64,000 nucleotides of DNA from Microbacterium sp. ABRD28 (lineage in GTDB: Bacteria; Actinomycetota; Actinomycetes; Actinomycetales; Microbacteriaceae), in assembly GCF_003850245.1 (NCBI RefSeq), contig NZ_CP031015.1, positions 248,001 through 312,000 of the forward strand, read 5' to 3'. Of the stretch, positions 48,697 through 56,459 are shown piece by piece. The number at the start of each line of letters is the position of its first letter. Within the stretch, counting starts at the first letter, position 1. The notes beneath the pieces were generated by a model. The model did no database searches and was not told the DNA's origin. It saw only the letters and a program-made list of their open reading frames with translations. Both the position numbers and the translations under genes were made by a program.

Positions 48697-51675
48697 ATGC
48701 CGAGTGCCATCGATCCGGACGCGATTCCGGGTAAGGACATCGATCCGGACACCATCGAGCTCCACGCCGGAACGGTCAGCACGATCTCCGGTCAGGTGCG
48801 CGATCACGGCGCCGCCGTGCACACGAAGTGGCAGGGCATGGCCGCGGTGTACGAGGCGCCCGAGTCGGGCATCGTGCTCGACCTGATGCAGCCGGTGAAC
48901 ACGCAGTCCACGCAGGTCGGCGACAACCTCTCGGTCGTCTCGCAGGCGCTGACCGGGTTCGCCGAGACGGTGCGCCCGATCAAGGCGGCGCTCGACCAGC
49001 TGCGGCTGGACGCCCAGGCGTTCCGCGCCGAGATCGCGGGTGGCGTGCAGGTGCAGGAGCTGAACCCCGCCTACACCGCGTACGGGTCGTACGGCACGAC
49101 GGCGGCGTCGTATCAGGGCTCGTGGAACGCGTACGGAGCGACCGGGTCGACGAGCTCGGCCGAGCCGGTGGAGCAGTACCGGACCGTCACGAAGGAGTGG
49201 CACGAGGTCCAGGAGTACGTCGATCGGAACAACGACCTCATCGCCCAGGTGAACGCGCAGCAGGTGCTGCTGTGGGAGGCCGAGCGCGACTGCGCGAACA
49301 CCATCCGCGCCCTCTACGGCGCCGATCCGCTACGCGCGGCGCAGTCGGAGGACGACGCCCTCGGCTATGGGATTGAGGAGATCCCCGAGGGCACCGAGAT
49401 GCCCTGGGGCGCCGAGGTCGAGCGCACCGAGGGCTGCGGCGAGGCGACGGCGAACTTCGTCTTCAAGGACTTCCTCTGGGAGGGCATCGCCGTCGGGGGA
49501 ATCTGGGGCACCGTGCAGGGCCTCGGCACGCTCGTCCTCGGGTACAACCCCGAGACGGGCGACTTCTTCTCGGGCGACGCGTATGGCGCTGCCTGGGGGA
49601 ACCTCGGCAACCTGCTGTTCGCCGGAATGGCCAACGGCGGGGTGCTCGCCCCCATTTTTCACGCCGACACGCTCATGCAGCAGTTCGGCGGCGACGGCTT
49701 CCTCCCGCAGGAGGTGCGTGACTTCAAGGCGCAGGCCGACGAGGCCGCGATCAACACCGGCAAGGCGCTCATCGCCTGGGATAAGTGGGCCGATGACCCG
49801 GGCACTGCGCTCGGCGAGTCGGTGTTCAACGTCGGCACCGCCCTGATCCCGGTGGGTGGCGCGGCGGTCGCCGGAGTGAAGACCGCCTCGACGGCGGCAT
49901 CCGTCATCTCCCGGATGGCGCGGGTCGCCGACTTCGTCGACCCGGCCGCCTGGGCCGTGAACGGCACGATGCGCCTGGGAAGCGCCGGGCTCGGGAGCCT
50001 GGACAACCTCATCGGGCGTCTGGACAACACACCCGTCGACGTGAACCTCGGCCCGGTCGAGGTCTACACCGCGGCCGATTCGGCGTCGGCGATGCGCTTG
50101 CTGGATGACTTCGGCGTCGACCCGCAGAACGTCTACGCCCGGGTCGACGAGACCGGCGCACCGGTGCTGGAGTTCCCCGGCGGTGTGATCGAGATGCCGG
50201 CGGGCTCCCTCGACAACGCCGCCGCCGGTGGCATCCGCGCCGGCGACGGCGGGACCGGGGCATCCGTCTCCGTGCCCGCGCGCGAACCGGAACTGGTGAA
50301 TGCCGGTGGCGTGCGCGGCGAGACCGGTCCGGCCCCCGTGAACGCGATCGTCGGCGAGGCGCCCGTGCGCACCGAGACCGGTGGGTCGGCCGGCTCCGGC
50401 GCAGACGCGAACACCCCAGCGCGAGAGGGCACAGGATCAGGTGACGGTTCGGGCCCGGGCGACGGTTCCGTTCCGGTCGACCGCGGCGGCGAGGGTGACG
50501 GCTGGACCCAGGGGCCGGAGCACCGCGGGGGAGACATCGATCCCCAGTACGGCGAGCCTCGCGCCGATCACGGCACGCTCGCCGACCAGTACGCGCCGCC
50601 GGCCGAGGTGCCGGCCGACATCCGGCACCTCGTCTCCGACCCCGAGGCGCCCTACGGTCGCGGCTCGGACGGCGAGCCGTACACCCGTGCCGAGTGGGAA
50701 GAGCGGTACATGGGTCCGGACAACCGGCCCATCTACCCCGGCAACGACGGCGCGGTGCCCGGCTCGCGGGTGTCGTACACCGACATGGAGGCGTTCCGCC
50801 GCGATCACGGCGACACGATCGACCGCTTCGGCGGGAGCGGGGGCGCCTACCTCTCGCCGGAGGGTGTGCTGTTCGAGCAGCGGGCGCTGCCGGGCGGCAA
50901 CCTCAACGCCGGGTATCACGTGTTCCGCCTCACCGATGAGCTTCCTCCCGGGGTCCACATCGAGGTCTCCGAGGTCGCTCCGGCGTTCGGTCAGCCCGGC
51001 GGCGGCATTCAGCTGCAGTTCGTCGACGACGTCGACGGTGTTCTCAGCGTCGAGCAGCTGCTGTCCAACGACTACCGGATCATCGAGTCGACGTCTCCGA
51101 CCCTGCCGAGTGGTCTCGACGCAGGGGCGAACGCACTCAGTGACTTCTCGTCGCCGGTCCCCGGGTCCGTCAATGTGACGGCACTTCACTTCGACAGCAT
51201 CCCCGCCGACCTGCAGCGGTCGATCATCCGACACGAGTACCCGGGGCTCCTCGGTGTGAATGCGACGCGGTTCGACGGTCTTCAGGCCGGCACACTCGAC
51301 CCGGGATTCGCGACTCGGGGATGGGATCAGAACTGCACGCGATGCGTGATCGCGTTCGATCGCGTCATGGAGGGGACACCGGCATCGGCGATGCCCTCCG
51401 CTGTGCCCCGTGACGTGGGAGACATCTTCACCGGACTCGGCATCACACCGAACTTCCAGTGGATGGGTGGATATCAGGACGTCGTCGCGCGGATGACCGC
51501 CCTGCCCGAGGGCAGCCGCGGGGTCGTCTACATCGCAAGACCGAATGGGTCGGCTCACGTGTTCAACGTCATTCACGATCGCAACGGCGTGGTGTTCTTG
51601 GATGCGCAGACCGGCTCTTTCGCCCGCCTCGAAGATGTGTCGAGAATCGGACTCATGGTGACGAAGAATGGCTGA
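48697..51675 (+). CDS. Polymorphic toxin with tandem TNT and papain-fold C-terminal domains
   Basis: 992 aa T7SS effector candidate. Residues 1-250 form a helical WXG100/LXG-like delivery region (DTIELHAGTVSTISGQVRDH); 260-460 hold Gly/Ala-rich hydrophobic stretches (GIAVGGIWGTVQGLGTLVLG, GTALIPVGGAAVAGVKTAST); 500-640 are a low-complexity Gly/Asp/Pro linker. Residues about 680-780 match the tuberculosis necrotizing toxin NAD glycohydrolase: Arg710 in DRFGGSGGAYLSPEGVLFEQ, Arg729, His741 in YHVF and Gln772 in PGGGIQLQF. These keep close to the TNT catalytic spacing. Residues about 830-992 form a second domain with Cys880 (DQNCTRC), His954 (SAHVFNVI) and Asp969/Gln971 (FLDAQTG), a papain-fold peptidase or glutamine deamidase. 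Two warheads in one effector are unusual. Immunity genes follow at once. Confidence 0.85.
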   Translation: MPSAIDPDAIPGKDIDPDTIELHAGTVSTISGQVRDHGAAVHTKWQGMAAVYEAPESGIVLDLMQPVNTQSTQVGDNLSVVSQALTGFAETVRPIKAALDQLRLDAQAFRAEIAGGVQVQELNPAYTAYGSYGTTAASYQGSWNAYGATGSTSSAEPVEQYRTVTKEWHEVQEYVDRNNDLIAQVNAQQVLLWEAERDCANTIRALYGADPLRAAQSEDDALGYGIEEIPEGTEMPWGAEVERTEGCGEATANFVFKDFLWEGIAVGGIWGTVQGLGTLVLGYNPETGDFFSGDAYGAAWGNLGNLLFAGMANGGVLAPIFHADTLMQQFGGDGFLPQEVRDFKAQADEAAINTGKALIAWDKWADDPGTALGESVFNVGTALIPVGGAAVAGVKTASTAASVISRMARVADFVDPAAWAVNGTMRLGSAGLGSLDNLIGRLDNTPVDVNLGPVEVYTAADSASAMRLLDDFGVDPQNVYARVDETGAPVLEFPGGVIEMPAGSLDNAAAGGIRAGDGGTGASVSVPAREPELVNAGGVRGETGPAPVNAIVGEAPVRTETGGSAGSGADANTPAREGTGSGDGSGPGDGSVPVDRGGEGDGWTQGPEHRGGDIDPQYGEPRADHGTLADQYAPPAEVPADIRHLVSDPEAPYGRGSDGEPYTRAEWEERYMGPDNRPIYPGNDGAVPGSRVSYTDMEAFRRDHGDTIDRFGGSGGAYLSPEGVLFEQRALPGGNLNAGYHVFRLTDELPPGVHIEVSEVAPAFGQPGGGIQLQFVDDVDGVLSVEQLLSNDYRIIESTSPTLPSGLDAGANALSDFSSPVPGSVNVTALHFDSIPADLQRSIIRHEYPGLLGVNATRFDGLQAGTLDPGFATRGWDQNCTRCVIAFDRVMEGTPASAMPSAVPRDVGDIFTGLGITPNFQWMGGYQDVVARMTALPEGSRGVVYIARPNGSAHVFNVIHDRNGVVFLDAQTGSFARLEDVSRIGLMVTKNG

Positions 51676-51958
51676 CGTCGTCGACGCCGTCGGGGCGCAG
51701 CGCATCGCCGCGGAGCTCCTCGCCGAAGGAGAGCGGAACGGAGGTGTCCCGTGCGTGCTCGTCGGTGAACCAGAGGATCACGGTCGCTGGTGGGTGCAGG
51801 GCTACCAGAGCCGCGCCTTCATGGAGGAGGGCGACATCATGCAGGCGCTTGCAGGCAACGGACCCTTCGCCATACCCAAGGATGGTTCGCCGCCGTTCCG
51901 CCTGGGGAGCGCGGAGCCGGCCGACATCCAGCTCGCCCGCATCCGCGAGCGTGAGTGA
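51668..51958 (+). CDS. Imm35/YrhB-like immunity protein 1
   Basis: 96 aa. MADVVDAVGAQRIAAELLAE forms the N-terminal helix, then CVLVGEPEDHGRWWVQGYQS, RAFMEEGDIMQALAGNGPFA and IPKDGSPPFRLGSAEP, matching the Imm35/YrhB pattern of a Trp-rich hairpin followed by GNxP. It overlaps the toxin gene by 8 nt, the expected position for the antidote to its most C-terminal warhead, the papain-fold domain. A paralogue of high similarity lies 2.3 kb downstream and a broken relative lies between. Which warhead it neutralises is inference. Confidence 0.75.
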   Translation: MADVVDAVGAQRIAAELLAEGERNGGVPCVLVGEPEDHGRWWVQGYQSRAFMEEGDIMQALAGNGPFAIPKDGSPPFRLGSAEPADIQLARIRERE

Positions 51959-52014
51959 TTCCGCCGTACGCGCGCGGTTGGTGAGGGCTTCGGCGTCCTG
52001 AAGAAGATCACACT

Positions 52015-52287
52015 GTGAACAAGTCAGATTTCGACGAGGTCGTCCGGGTGGAGCGTCTCGGACGATGGCTGGCGCGTTCGGAGCCGAGCGGCGCAACAGC
52101 GAACAAGCTGTGCCTCTTCGAGCGAGCCGGCACGTGGTACACGGTGACGACGGACGAGCGTGCGGGAGTCATCGAGACCACCCGGCGCTCCTACAGCAAC
52201 CAATCGGAGGCCTTGGCGGACGCCGTCGAAGGACTGCGCTTTCTGAGAGACGTCCTTTCCCCCGGTCGCGGACTCGACGGAGCATGA
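52015..52287 (+). CDS. Immunity-protein candidate of unknown family
   Basis: 90 aa, GTG start, acidic/basic soluble protein: NKSDFDEVVRVERLGRWLAR, then LCLFERAGTWYTVTTDERAG and IETTRRSYSNQSEALADAVE. The alternation of short strands and a final helix (ALADAVEGLRFLRDVL) is like several small immunity families, but I cannot name one. It sits in the immunity array directly after the first Imm35-like gene and overlaps the next small ORF by ATGA. It may be the second antidote, against the TNT warhead; not demonstrated. Confidence 0.6.
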   Translation: MNKSDFDEVVRVERLGRWLARSEPSGATANKLCLFERAGTWYTVTTDERAGVIETTRRSYSNQSEALADAVEGLRFLRDVLSPGRGLDGA

Positions 52288-52502
52288 CGGACGAGATGGA
52301 TGCCGCCAAGGCGCAGCGCATCGCGAGCCGATTGCTGACCGAGCCCGAGCTGACCGAACTGCTGGGCCGCCGCGTGCGAGACGCAGTGGAGGTATCGACA
52401 CCATCGCGGACCGAGACGGTGTGGGGCCTCGCGGTCGCCGAGGGCAAGGTCCTGAACTGCGCGCTCGACCGTCCAACACGGACCAAGGACGCCACACTGT
52501 GA
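52284..52502 (+). CDS. Small ORF resembling the N-terminus of the Imm35-like proteins
   Basis: 72 aa. Residues 3-20 (DEMDAAKAQRIASRLLTEPE) echo the first helix of the Imm35-like paralogues (DVVDAVGAQRIAAELLAE), after which the sequence diverges (RRVRDAVEVSTPSRTETVWG) and lacks the Trp-rich and GNxP segments. It overlaps the genes on both sides (ATGA and GTGA). It could be a recombinant or eroded immunity gene, or a distinct small protein. I do not assign a function. Confidence 0.45.
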   Translation: MTDEMDAAKAQRIASRLLTEPELTELLGRRVRDAVEVSTPSRTETVWGLAVAEGKVLNCALDRPTRTKDATL

Positions 52503-52810
52503 ATACGCGGACGGTGGAGGAAGCGCGCCGACTTATCGAGGCCCTTCTCGAGGAGTCGACGGCCGAGGACGGGATCGAGCGGGTCGTCCTCGGTGACCCG
52601 GTCGAGTCGGGTCGGTACTGGGTGTTCTTCTACCAGGGGTGAGAGTACGTCGAGCGCGGCGATCTTGATGCGCTGCTGGTCGGAAACACGCCGATCGTCG
52701 TGCCGAAAGACGGTGGGGCGTCGTTCGCGCTTCCTTCGGTTCGCGACGTGAACGCACAGATTCGAGCGCTGGCCCCGGAGGATTCTCCGACCGGCCCAGC
52801 TACTGCATGA
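52499..52810 (+). pseudogene. Imm35/YrhB-like immunity gene broken by an in-frame TGA
   Basis: Reads NTRTVEEARRLIEALLEEST, then VVLGDPVESGRYWVFFYQG, a TGA stop at 52640-52642, then in the same frame EYVERGDLDALLVGNTPIVV and PKDGGASFALPSVRDV to a second stop. The parts before and after align with the Imm35-like neighbours (RWWVQGYQSRAFMEEGD, GNGPFAIPKDG) with no frame change, so a single nonsense substitution explains the break. The N-terminal 47 codons could still be translated. The 3' end runs into a convergent gene. Confidence 0.75.
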
Positions 52811-53231
52811 GGAAGTCGTTCACCTTTTGGAGTCCGCGGCCGGCGACGTAGGTGTAGCGCTTGGCGTCGCTGCGCTGACGGAAGGATGCGTGGTGTCCCC
52901 CGGCCCCGACGTCGTAGCCCTCATCGGTCCGGGTGACGGTGGTGTCGGGTGCGGGGTCGGCGGGGAAGACATCTCCGAGCCCGCGGTCCGCGCGCCAGAT
53001 CGATGCCAGGCAGACCGCGAGGAACGCCTCCGCTTCTGATCGTGCCGAGAAGCGCCCGAGCGTTGCCCACTGACCCCGACTCTGCTTGTCGACGGTGAAC
53101 CCCTCGCTGTCCTCTCGGATAGCGAATGCCGTCTCGAGGTCGCCCCACCCGACCAGGAACGTCCCGTCGTCCGTCATCGGGAGGTAACCCAGGCGGTCGG
53201 CCCACAGCGCGAGAATTCCAGCGTCATCCAC
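52800..53231 (-). CDS. Hypothetical immunity-like protein, TNT-immunity candidate
   Basis: 143 aa. DDAGILALWADRLGYLPMTD, GTFLVGWGDLETAFAIREDS, FTVDKQSRGQWATLGRFSAR, SEAEAFLAVCLASIWRADRG. The strand-strand-helix run with the basic WATLGRFS segment resembles the small alpha/beta proteins encoded next to TNT toxins in actinobacteria, but I cannot confirm a family name. It is the only gene of the array on the minus strand and converges on the broken immunity gene, overlapping by 11 nt. The GTG start was chosen because no other start fits before the intergenic region. Confidence 0.6.
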   Translation of the reverse strand: MDDAGILALWADRLGYLPMTDDGTFLVGWGDLETAFAIREDSEGFTVDKQSRGQWATLGRFSARSEAEAFLAVCLASIWRADRGLGDVFPADPAPDTTVTRTDEGYDVGAGGHHASFRQRSDAKRYTYVAGRGLQKVNDFLMQ

Positions 53232-53311
53232 ACTCCTATTCTGACGGCGAACGGCATTCCGGCCGTGTGCATAGGCTTGTCGGCGATGTCGTGCGACGAA
53301 AGAGGAGACCG

Positions 53312-53941
53312 ATGACGCCCGAGACCTCCTGGGCGAACGTTCGAACCACCCTGCGCGAGAACGGTGTCCCCGACCGGGCCGTCCTCCTCCCCGGGGACGA
53401 CGGGGTGCCGTGGGAGGGAGCACTCGTCATCGCCGACGCGGGCGACCGGTGGACCCTCTCCACCGTCGACTACGGAACGGCGCGCGTGCTGCTGCGGCGC
53501 GCATCGGCGGCGGAGATCATCACCGCGCTGTTCCCGTACGCGCTGTCGCCGCTCCCCGAGCCGGAGGAACTGCCCGACAGCGAGCGGGAACGGCTTCTCA
53601 CGTGGGCCGCCCCGCACGTGATGGATCTCGCCGCTCGCGGCGTGAAGGACACCGTGATCGACCTGCCCGCCGGTCTGCTGGTCGATCGGATCGGCGCCCT
53701 CGACGGATTCCTCCTCTACCCGACCGGCACGTCGTTCGAGGCGCGTTCGCTTCCGGTGACCGCCCTGGATCAGCCCCTCCAGTCGTTCCTCACGACGGCT
53801 CCCATCCGGGTCGCCGCCACCGTCACGCCGCCGTGGTTCGGACGAGAAGGGGGCGGCATCCGATTCGCGGTCCAGGATCCCTCGATGGGCATCCGCGACC
53901 TCGTGCGAGAAGGGCAGCTGAGGCGGATCGCGACCCCGTGA
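53312..53941 (+). CDS. Orphan TNT-fold protein lacking catalytic His and Gln
   Basis: 209 aa. The N-terminal half (NVRTTLRENGVPDRAVLLPG, DRWTLSTVDYGTARVLLRRA) looks like a small immunity-type domain. The C-terminal half aligns with TNT: LVDRIGALDGFLLYPTGTSF, EARSLP, and TPPWFGREGGGIRFAV. The two arginines are kept (Arg126 and Arg145, 19 apart, exactly as in the large toxin), but the GGGxQ glutamine is Arg184 and the YHV histidine is absent. It should therefore be catalytically dead or altered. It may be a decoy or immunity partner, or a resolved relic of toxin exchange. AGAGGAGA precedes the ATG; it overlaps the next Imm35 paralogue (GTGA). Confidence 0.72.
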   Translation: MTPETSWANVRTTLRENGVPDRAVLLPGDDGVPWEGALVIADAGDRWTLSTVDYGTARVLLRRASAAEIITALFPYALSPLPEPEELPDSERERLLTWAAPHVMDLAARGVKDTVIDLPAGLLVDRIGALDGFLLYPTGTSFEARSLPVTALDQPLQSFLTTAPIRVAATVTPPWFGREGGGIRFAVQDPSMGIRDLVREGQLRRIATP

Positions 53942-54246
53942 ACACGCCCGCGGGGGATGTCGTCGACGCAGCCGACGCACGCCGCATCGCTCTTCGAATG
54001 CTGAGCGACGCGGAGCAACGCGGCGGAACTCCGTGCGTCCTCGTCGGACAACCCGAGGACCAGGGACGCTGGTGGGTGCAGGGGTATCAGAGCCGGGCCT
54101 TCATGGAGGACGGGGACGTCATGCAGGCGCTCGCCGGCAACGGCCCCTTCGCGATACCCGAGGACGGCTCAGCACCCTTCCGATTGGGCACCGCGGAACC
54201 AGCCGACGTTCAGCTCGCGAGGCTGAGGGAGCGGGAGTCATCCTGA
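53938..54246 (+). CDS. Imm35/YrhB-like immunity protein 2
   Basis: 102 aa, a close paralogue of the immunity protein encoded just after the toxin: CVLVGQPEDQGRWWVQGYQS, RAFMEDGDVMQALAGNGPFA, IPEDGSAPFRLGTAEPADVQ. Differences lie mainly in the first 25 residues. The GTG start overlaps the stop of the orphan TNT gene. A toxin cassette with its own immunity gene may once have stood here. Two near-identical antidotes in one locus are typical of arrays that accumulate immunity to sibling toxins. Confidence 0.75.
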   Translation: MNTPAGDVVDAADARRIALRMLSDAEQRGGTPCVLVGQPEDQGRWWVQGYQSRAFMEDGDVMQALAGNGPFAIPEDGSAPFRLGTAEPADVQLARLRERESS

Positions 54247-54294
54247 CGGCGGCCGCAGCGGTGGCCGGACAGGGAGCGCCAGGCAAGCCCCGAC

Positions 54295-54300
54295 TAGGAT
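54295..54300 (+). promoter_or_regulatory. -10 box (TAGGAT), possible promoter of the T7SS core genes
   Basis: TAGGAT lies about 38 nt before the ATG of the RDD-FHA gene, after the end of the immunity array. No good -35 is visible. It would let the secretion machinery be transcribed separately from the toxin module. Confidence 0.4.
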
Positions 54301-54338
54301 CGGAGGGTTCGCCGGAACGGGAAGAACGCAAGAACAGG

Positions 54339-55112
54339 ATGACCACACAGGATTCGCTGCGCTTGGCCGACGTCGACCCCCTCGTGCTCACCGCCCGCGC
54401 TCGCGCCGGCCAGCTCGCCGGGGCGATCTTCATCGACCTCGCCGCTCCCCTGGTGGCCGCGATCGGCGGCATCCTCGCCCTCGTCACGGGGGCCCCTGCC
54501 CTCGGCACCGCGCTTCTCGTCATCAGCGCGATCCTCGTCGCCGTCACCGCCTGGCAGTTCGCTCGCAGCGGCCGCGCCCTCGGCGGCCTGGCCGTCGGGC
54601 TGCGCACCGTCAAAGCACCCACGGGCGCGGCCGCAGGCCGCTCGTTCCTGCCGGCGCTGCTGCGCGGACAGCTCGAGACCTTCGACCTCCGTCGCGGCCG
54701 CGACCCCTTCGCGCCCGCTCTGGCTCCCGTCACCTTCCCCCAGGCGCCGGCACCGACGCCCCGGCCCCGATCCGCCGCGCGCGGGGGTGTGCCGCTCGTG
54801 CGCCTCGACTCCGGCGAGCGACTGTCGCTCGAATCAGCGCTCATCCTCGGACGCACACCCACCGCTCCCGCCGATGCGCCCGCCGAAGCGTTCCAATGGC
54901 CCGACCTCTCGCGCTCGCTGTCGAAGTCGCACGCCCGCCTGGAGTGGGACGGCGCACGCCTGTGGGTCACCGACCTCGGTTCCACCAACGGCACCTTCAT
55001 CCGCACGGCCGGCAACCGGCATCCGCTGATCGCCCACCAGCGCACCCCGCTCCCGCTCCCCGCCGAGATCGACCTCGGCGACCGGAGCCTCTCGGTGACG
55101 GAGGCGCGATGA
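54339..55112 (+). CDS. RDD-like membrane protein with C-terminal FHA domain
   Basis: 257 aa. Residues about 20-85 hold two hydrophobic helices in an RDD-like arrangement (LAGAIFIDLAAPLVAAIGGI, LGTALLVISAILVAVTAWQF). A Pro-rich linker follows. Residues about 150-255 are an FHA phosphothreonine-binding domain with LILGRTPT (GR motif), SRSLSKSHARLEWDG (SxxH) and VTDLGSTNGTFIR (N). FHA proteins in T7SS loci link Ser/Thr kinase signalling to EccC activity. It overlaps the next gene (ATGA) and starts the seven-gene secretion core. Confidence 0.82.
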   Translation: MTTQDSLRLADVDPLVLTARARAGQLAGAIFIDLAAPLVAAIGGILALVTGAPALGTALLVISAILVAVTAWQFARSGRALGGLAVGLRTVKAPTGAAAGRSFLPALLRGQLETFDLRRGRDPFAPALAPVTFPQAPAPTPRPRSAARGGVPLVRLDSGERLSLESALILGRTPTAPADAPAEAFQWPDLSRSLSKSHARLEWDGARLWVTDLGSTNGTFIRTAGNRHPLIAHQRTPLPLPAEIDLGDRSLSVTEAR

Positions 55113-56194
55113 CGCTGACGATCGACCATCCCCTCGCCGACGCGACCGGCGAGGGCTGGGTGCTCACCGAGATCCACAGCGAGGTGCTGAGCCTCTCGCA
55201 GGGGCTCAGCGACCTCCTCGGACGCACCGCCACCGAAGGCCGCAGGCCGCTCCTGGTCTCGGGCGAGCACACCCGGATGACCGAGCCCCTGGCCGAAGCA
55301 CTGTCGTCGACGCAGGGGCACTGGATCATCCGCACCCGCACCGACGGCTTCTACGACGCCCGCTCCGGCGCCCGCCTCGACACCCCCGACGCCGCCCTCT
55401 CCATGGGCGGCCCCCTCGACCCTGCCCGCGTGCACCCGGCCTTCCTCCGCGCCACGATCCGAAGCCGCCTGCAGCTCGTCGTCTCGGTGTCCACGCGCCA
55501 CCGGGTGAGCAGGCCCGTACGCCTCGGCGGCGTCCTCGACGCCGTGTCGGAGGTCGTCACCCAGGCGCCGCCCACGCACTGGGGCGCCCTCGAACCCCTG
55601 CTCGCAGCGTGGGACCGCGACGATCTCACCGAGCGCACCCGTCGGCGCATGCCGAACGACAGCCGCTGGATCGCCGTCTCCGCTTCTTCCCGACTCCTCG
55701 TCGGCACGCTGCACATCAGCCGCACCGGTCAGGGTCTGGAGGAGACGACGCGAGTCGTCGCAGACGTCGCCGGAGCGGATGACGCGGCATCGGCCGATCT
55801 CGCCGGGCTCGCCCGCCGGTCGCTCGCGGCCGCGGCGACGGTCGGCATGCCGCTCATCGGCGTGGTGCTCGGCTCGATCGGCTCGCCCGACCTGGCCCGC
55901 CGCGCCACCGCCTCGCCCGCACCCGAACCCCTGGCGCTGCTCGTCGGCCCTCCGGGGGTCCGCGCCCTCGGCGTCGACGCCGCCGGATGGACCGCCGAGG
56001 TCGGCGGCACCACCGTCGGCAGCCCGCGCCTCCCCGGCGCCCTGATCCCCCTCGGCTCGATCGACGGCGGCGGATGGCAGCGCCTGGACGAGGTCGTCGC
56101 CCCGCTCGACCGCGAACGCCTGTGGCGCCTCCTGGGACTCTCACCGGCCGTCGCCCGCCTGTTCTTCGAACGCGGAGGTACCCGCGATGCCTGA
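55109..56194 (+). CDS. DUF6177-like T7SS-associated protein
   Basis: 361 aa, soluble, no signal peptide. TLTIDHPLADATGEGWVLTE, EIHSEVLSLSQGLSDLLGRT, RRPLLVSGEHTRMTEPLAEA, QGHWIIRTRTDGFYDARSGA, and the C-terminal GALIPLGSIDGGGWQRLDEV with LRLLGLSP-like text. I recognise it as the DUF6177 group seen in actinobacterial T7SS loci beside EccC and EccD, with moderate certainty. No enzymatic motif is evident. Overlaps with both neighbours (ATGA, 8 nt) make it an integral part of the machinery; a cytoplasmic assembly or substrate-recognition role is possible. Confidence 0.65.
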   Translation: MTLTIDHPLADATGEGWVLTEIHSEVLSLSQGLSDLLGRTATEGRRPLLVSGEHTRMTEPLAEALSSTQGHWIIRTRTDGFYDARSGARLDTPDAALSMGGPLDPARVHPAFLRATIRSRLQLVVSVSTRHRVSRPVRLGGVLDAVSEVVTQAPPTHWGALEPLLAAWDRDDLTERTRRRMPNDSRWIAVSASSRLLVGTLHISRTGQGLEETTRVVADVAGADDAASADLAGLARRSLAAAATVGMPLIGVVLGSIGSPDLARRATASPAPEPLALLVGPPGVRALGVDAAGWTAEVGGTTVGSPRLPGALIPLGSIDGGGWQRLDEVVAPLDRERLWRLLGLSPAVARLFFERGGTRDA

Positions 56195-56459
56195 TCAGAA
56201 GGACGCCGTGCTCATCGAGCAGGCGAAGATCCAGTGGATGCGACTGGGCTCGGCCCTCCTCTACGGACACATCGACGAACGCCGCACCGTCAACGACCAC
56301 ATGAAGCGTCTGATCGGCTCGATCATCGTCGCCGCGATCGCCTGCGCGGTGTGCGCGGGCATCTCGTTCGTCAGTCAGCTCCTGGCCGACCAAGCCGCCG
56401 CCCGCGAGCAGGCGAACGCGTCCGGAATCGTCCTGCCCTACGCACCGGAGGCCCTGTGA
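56187..56459 (+). CDS. Small single-pass T7SS-associated membrane protein
   Basis: 90 aa. A charged cytoplasmic part (DQKDAVLIEQAKIQWMRLGS, LYGHIDERRTVNDHMKRLIG) is followed by one membrane helix (SIIVAAIACAVCAGISFVSQ) and a short periplasmic tail. Topology recalls the N-terminus of EccB (cytoplasmic helix plus one transmembrane segment) without its periplasmic domain. It overlaps the genes on both sides. It may be a minimal stand-in for EccB, or an unrelated small subunit; sequence similarity is not enough to decide. Confidence 0.62.
   Translation: MPDQKDAVLIEQAKIQWMRLGSALLYGHIDERRTVNDHMKRLIGSIIVAAIACAVCAGISFVSQLLADQAAAREQANASGIVLPYAPEAL

Noticed and set aside
52640..52642. Recoding of TGA as selenocysteine in the broken immunity gene
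   Set aside because: No SECIS-like hairpin was evident, and the aligned position in paralogues is not cysteine, so a nonsense mutation is simpler.
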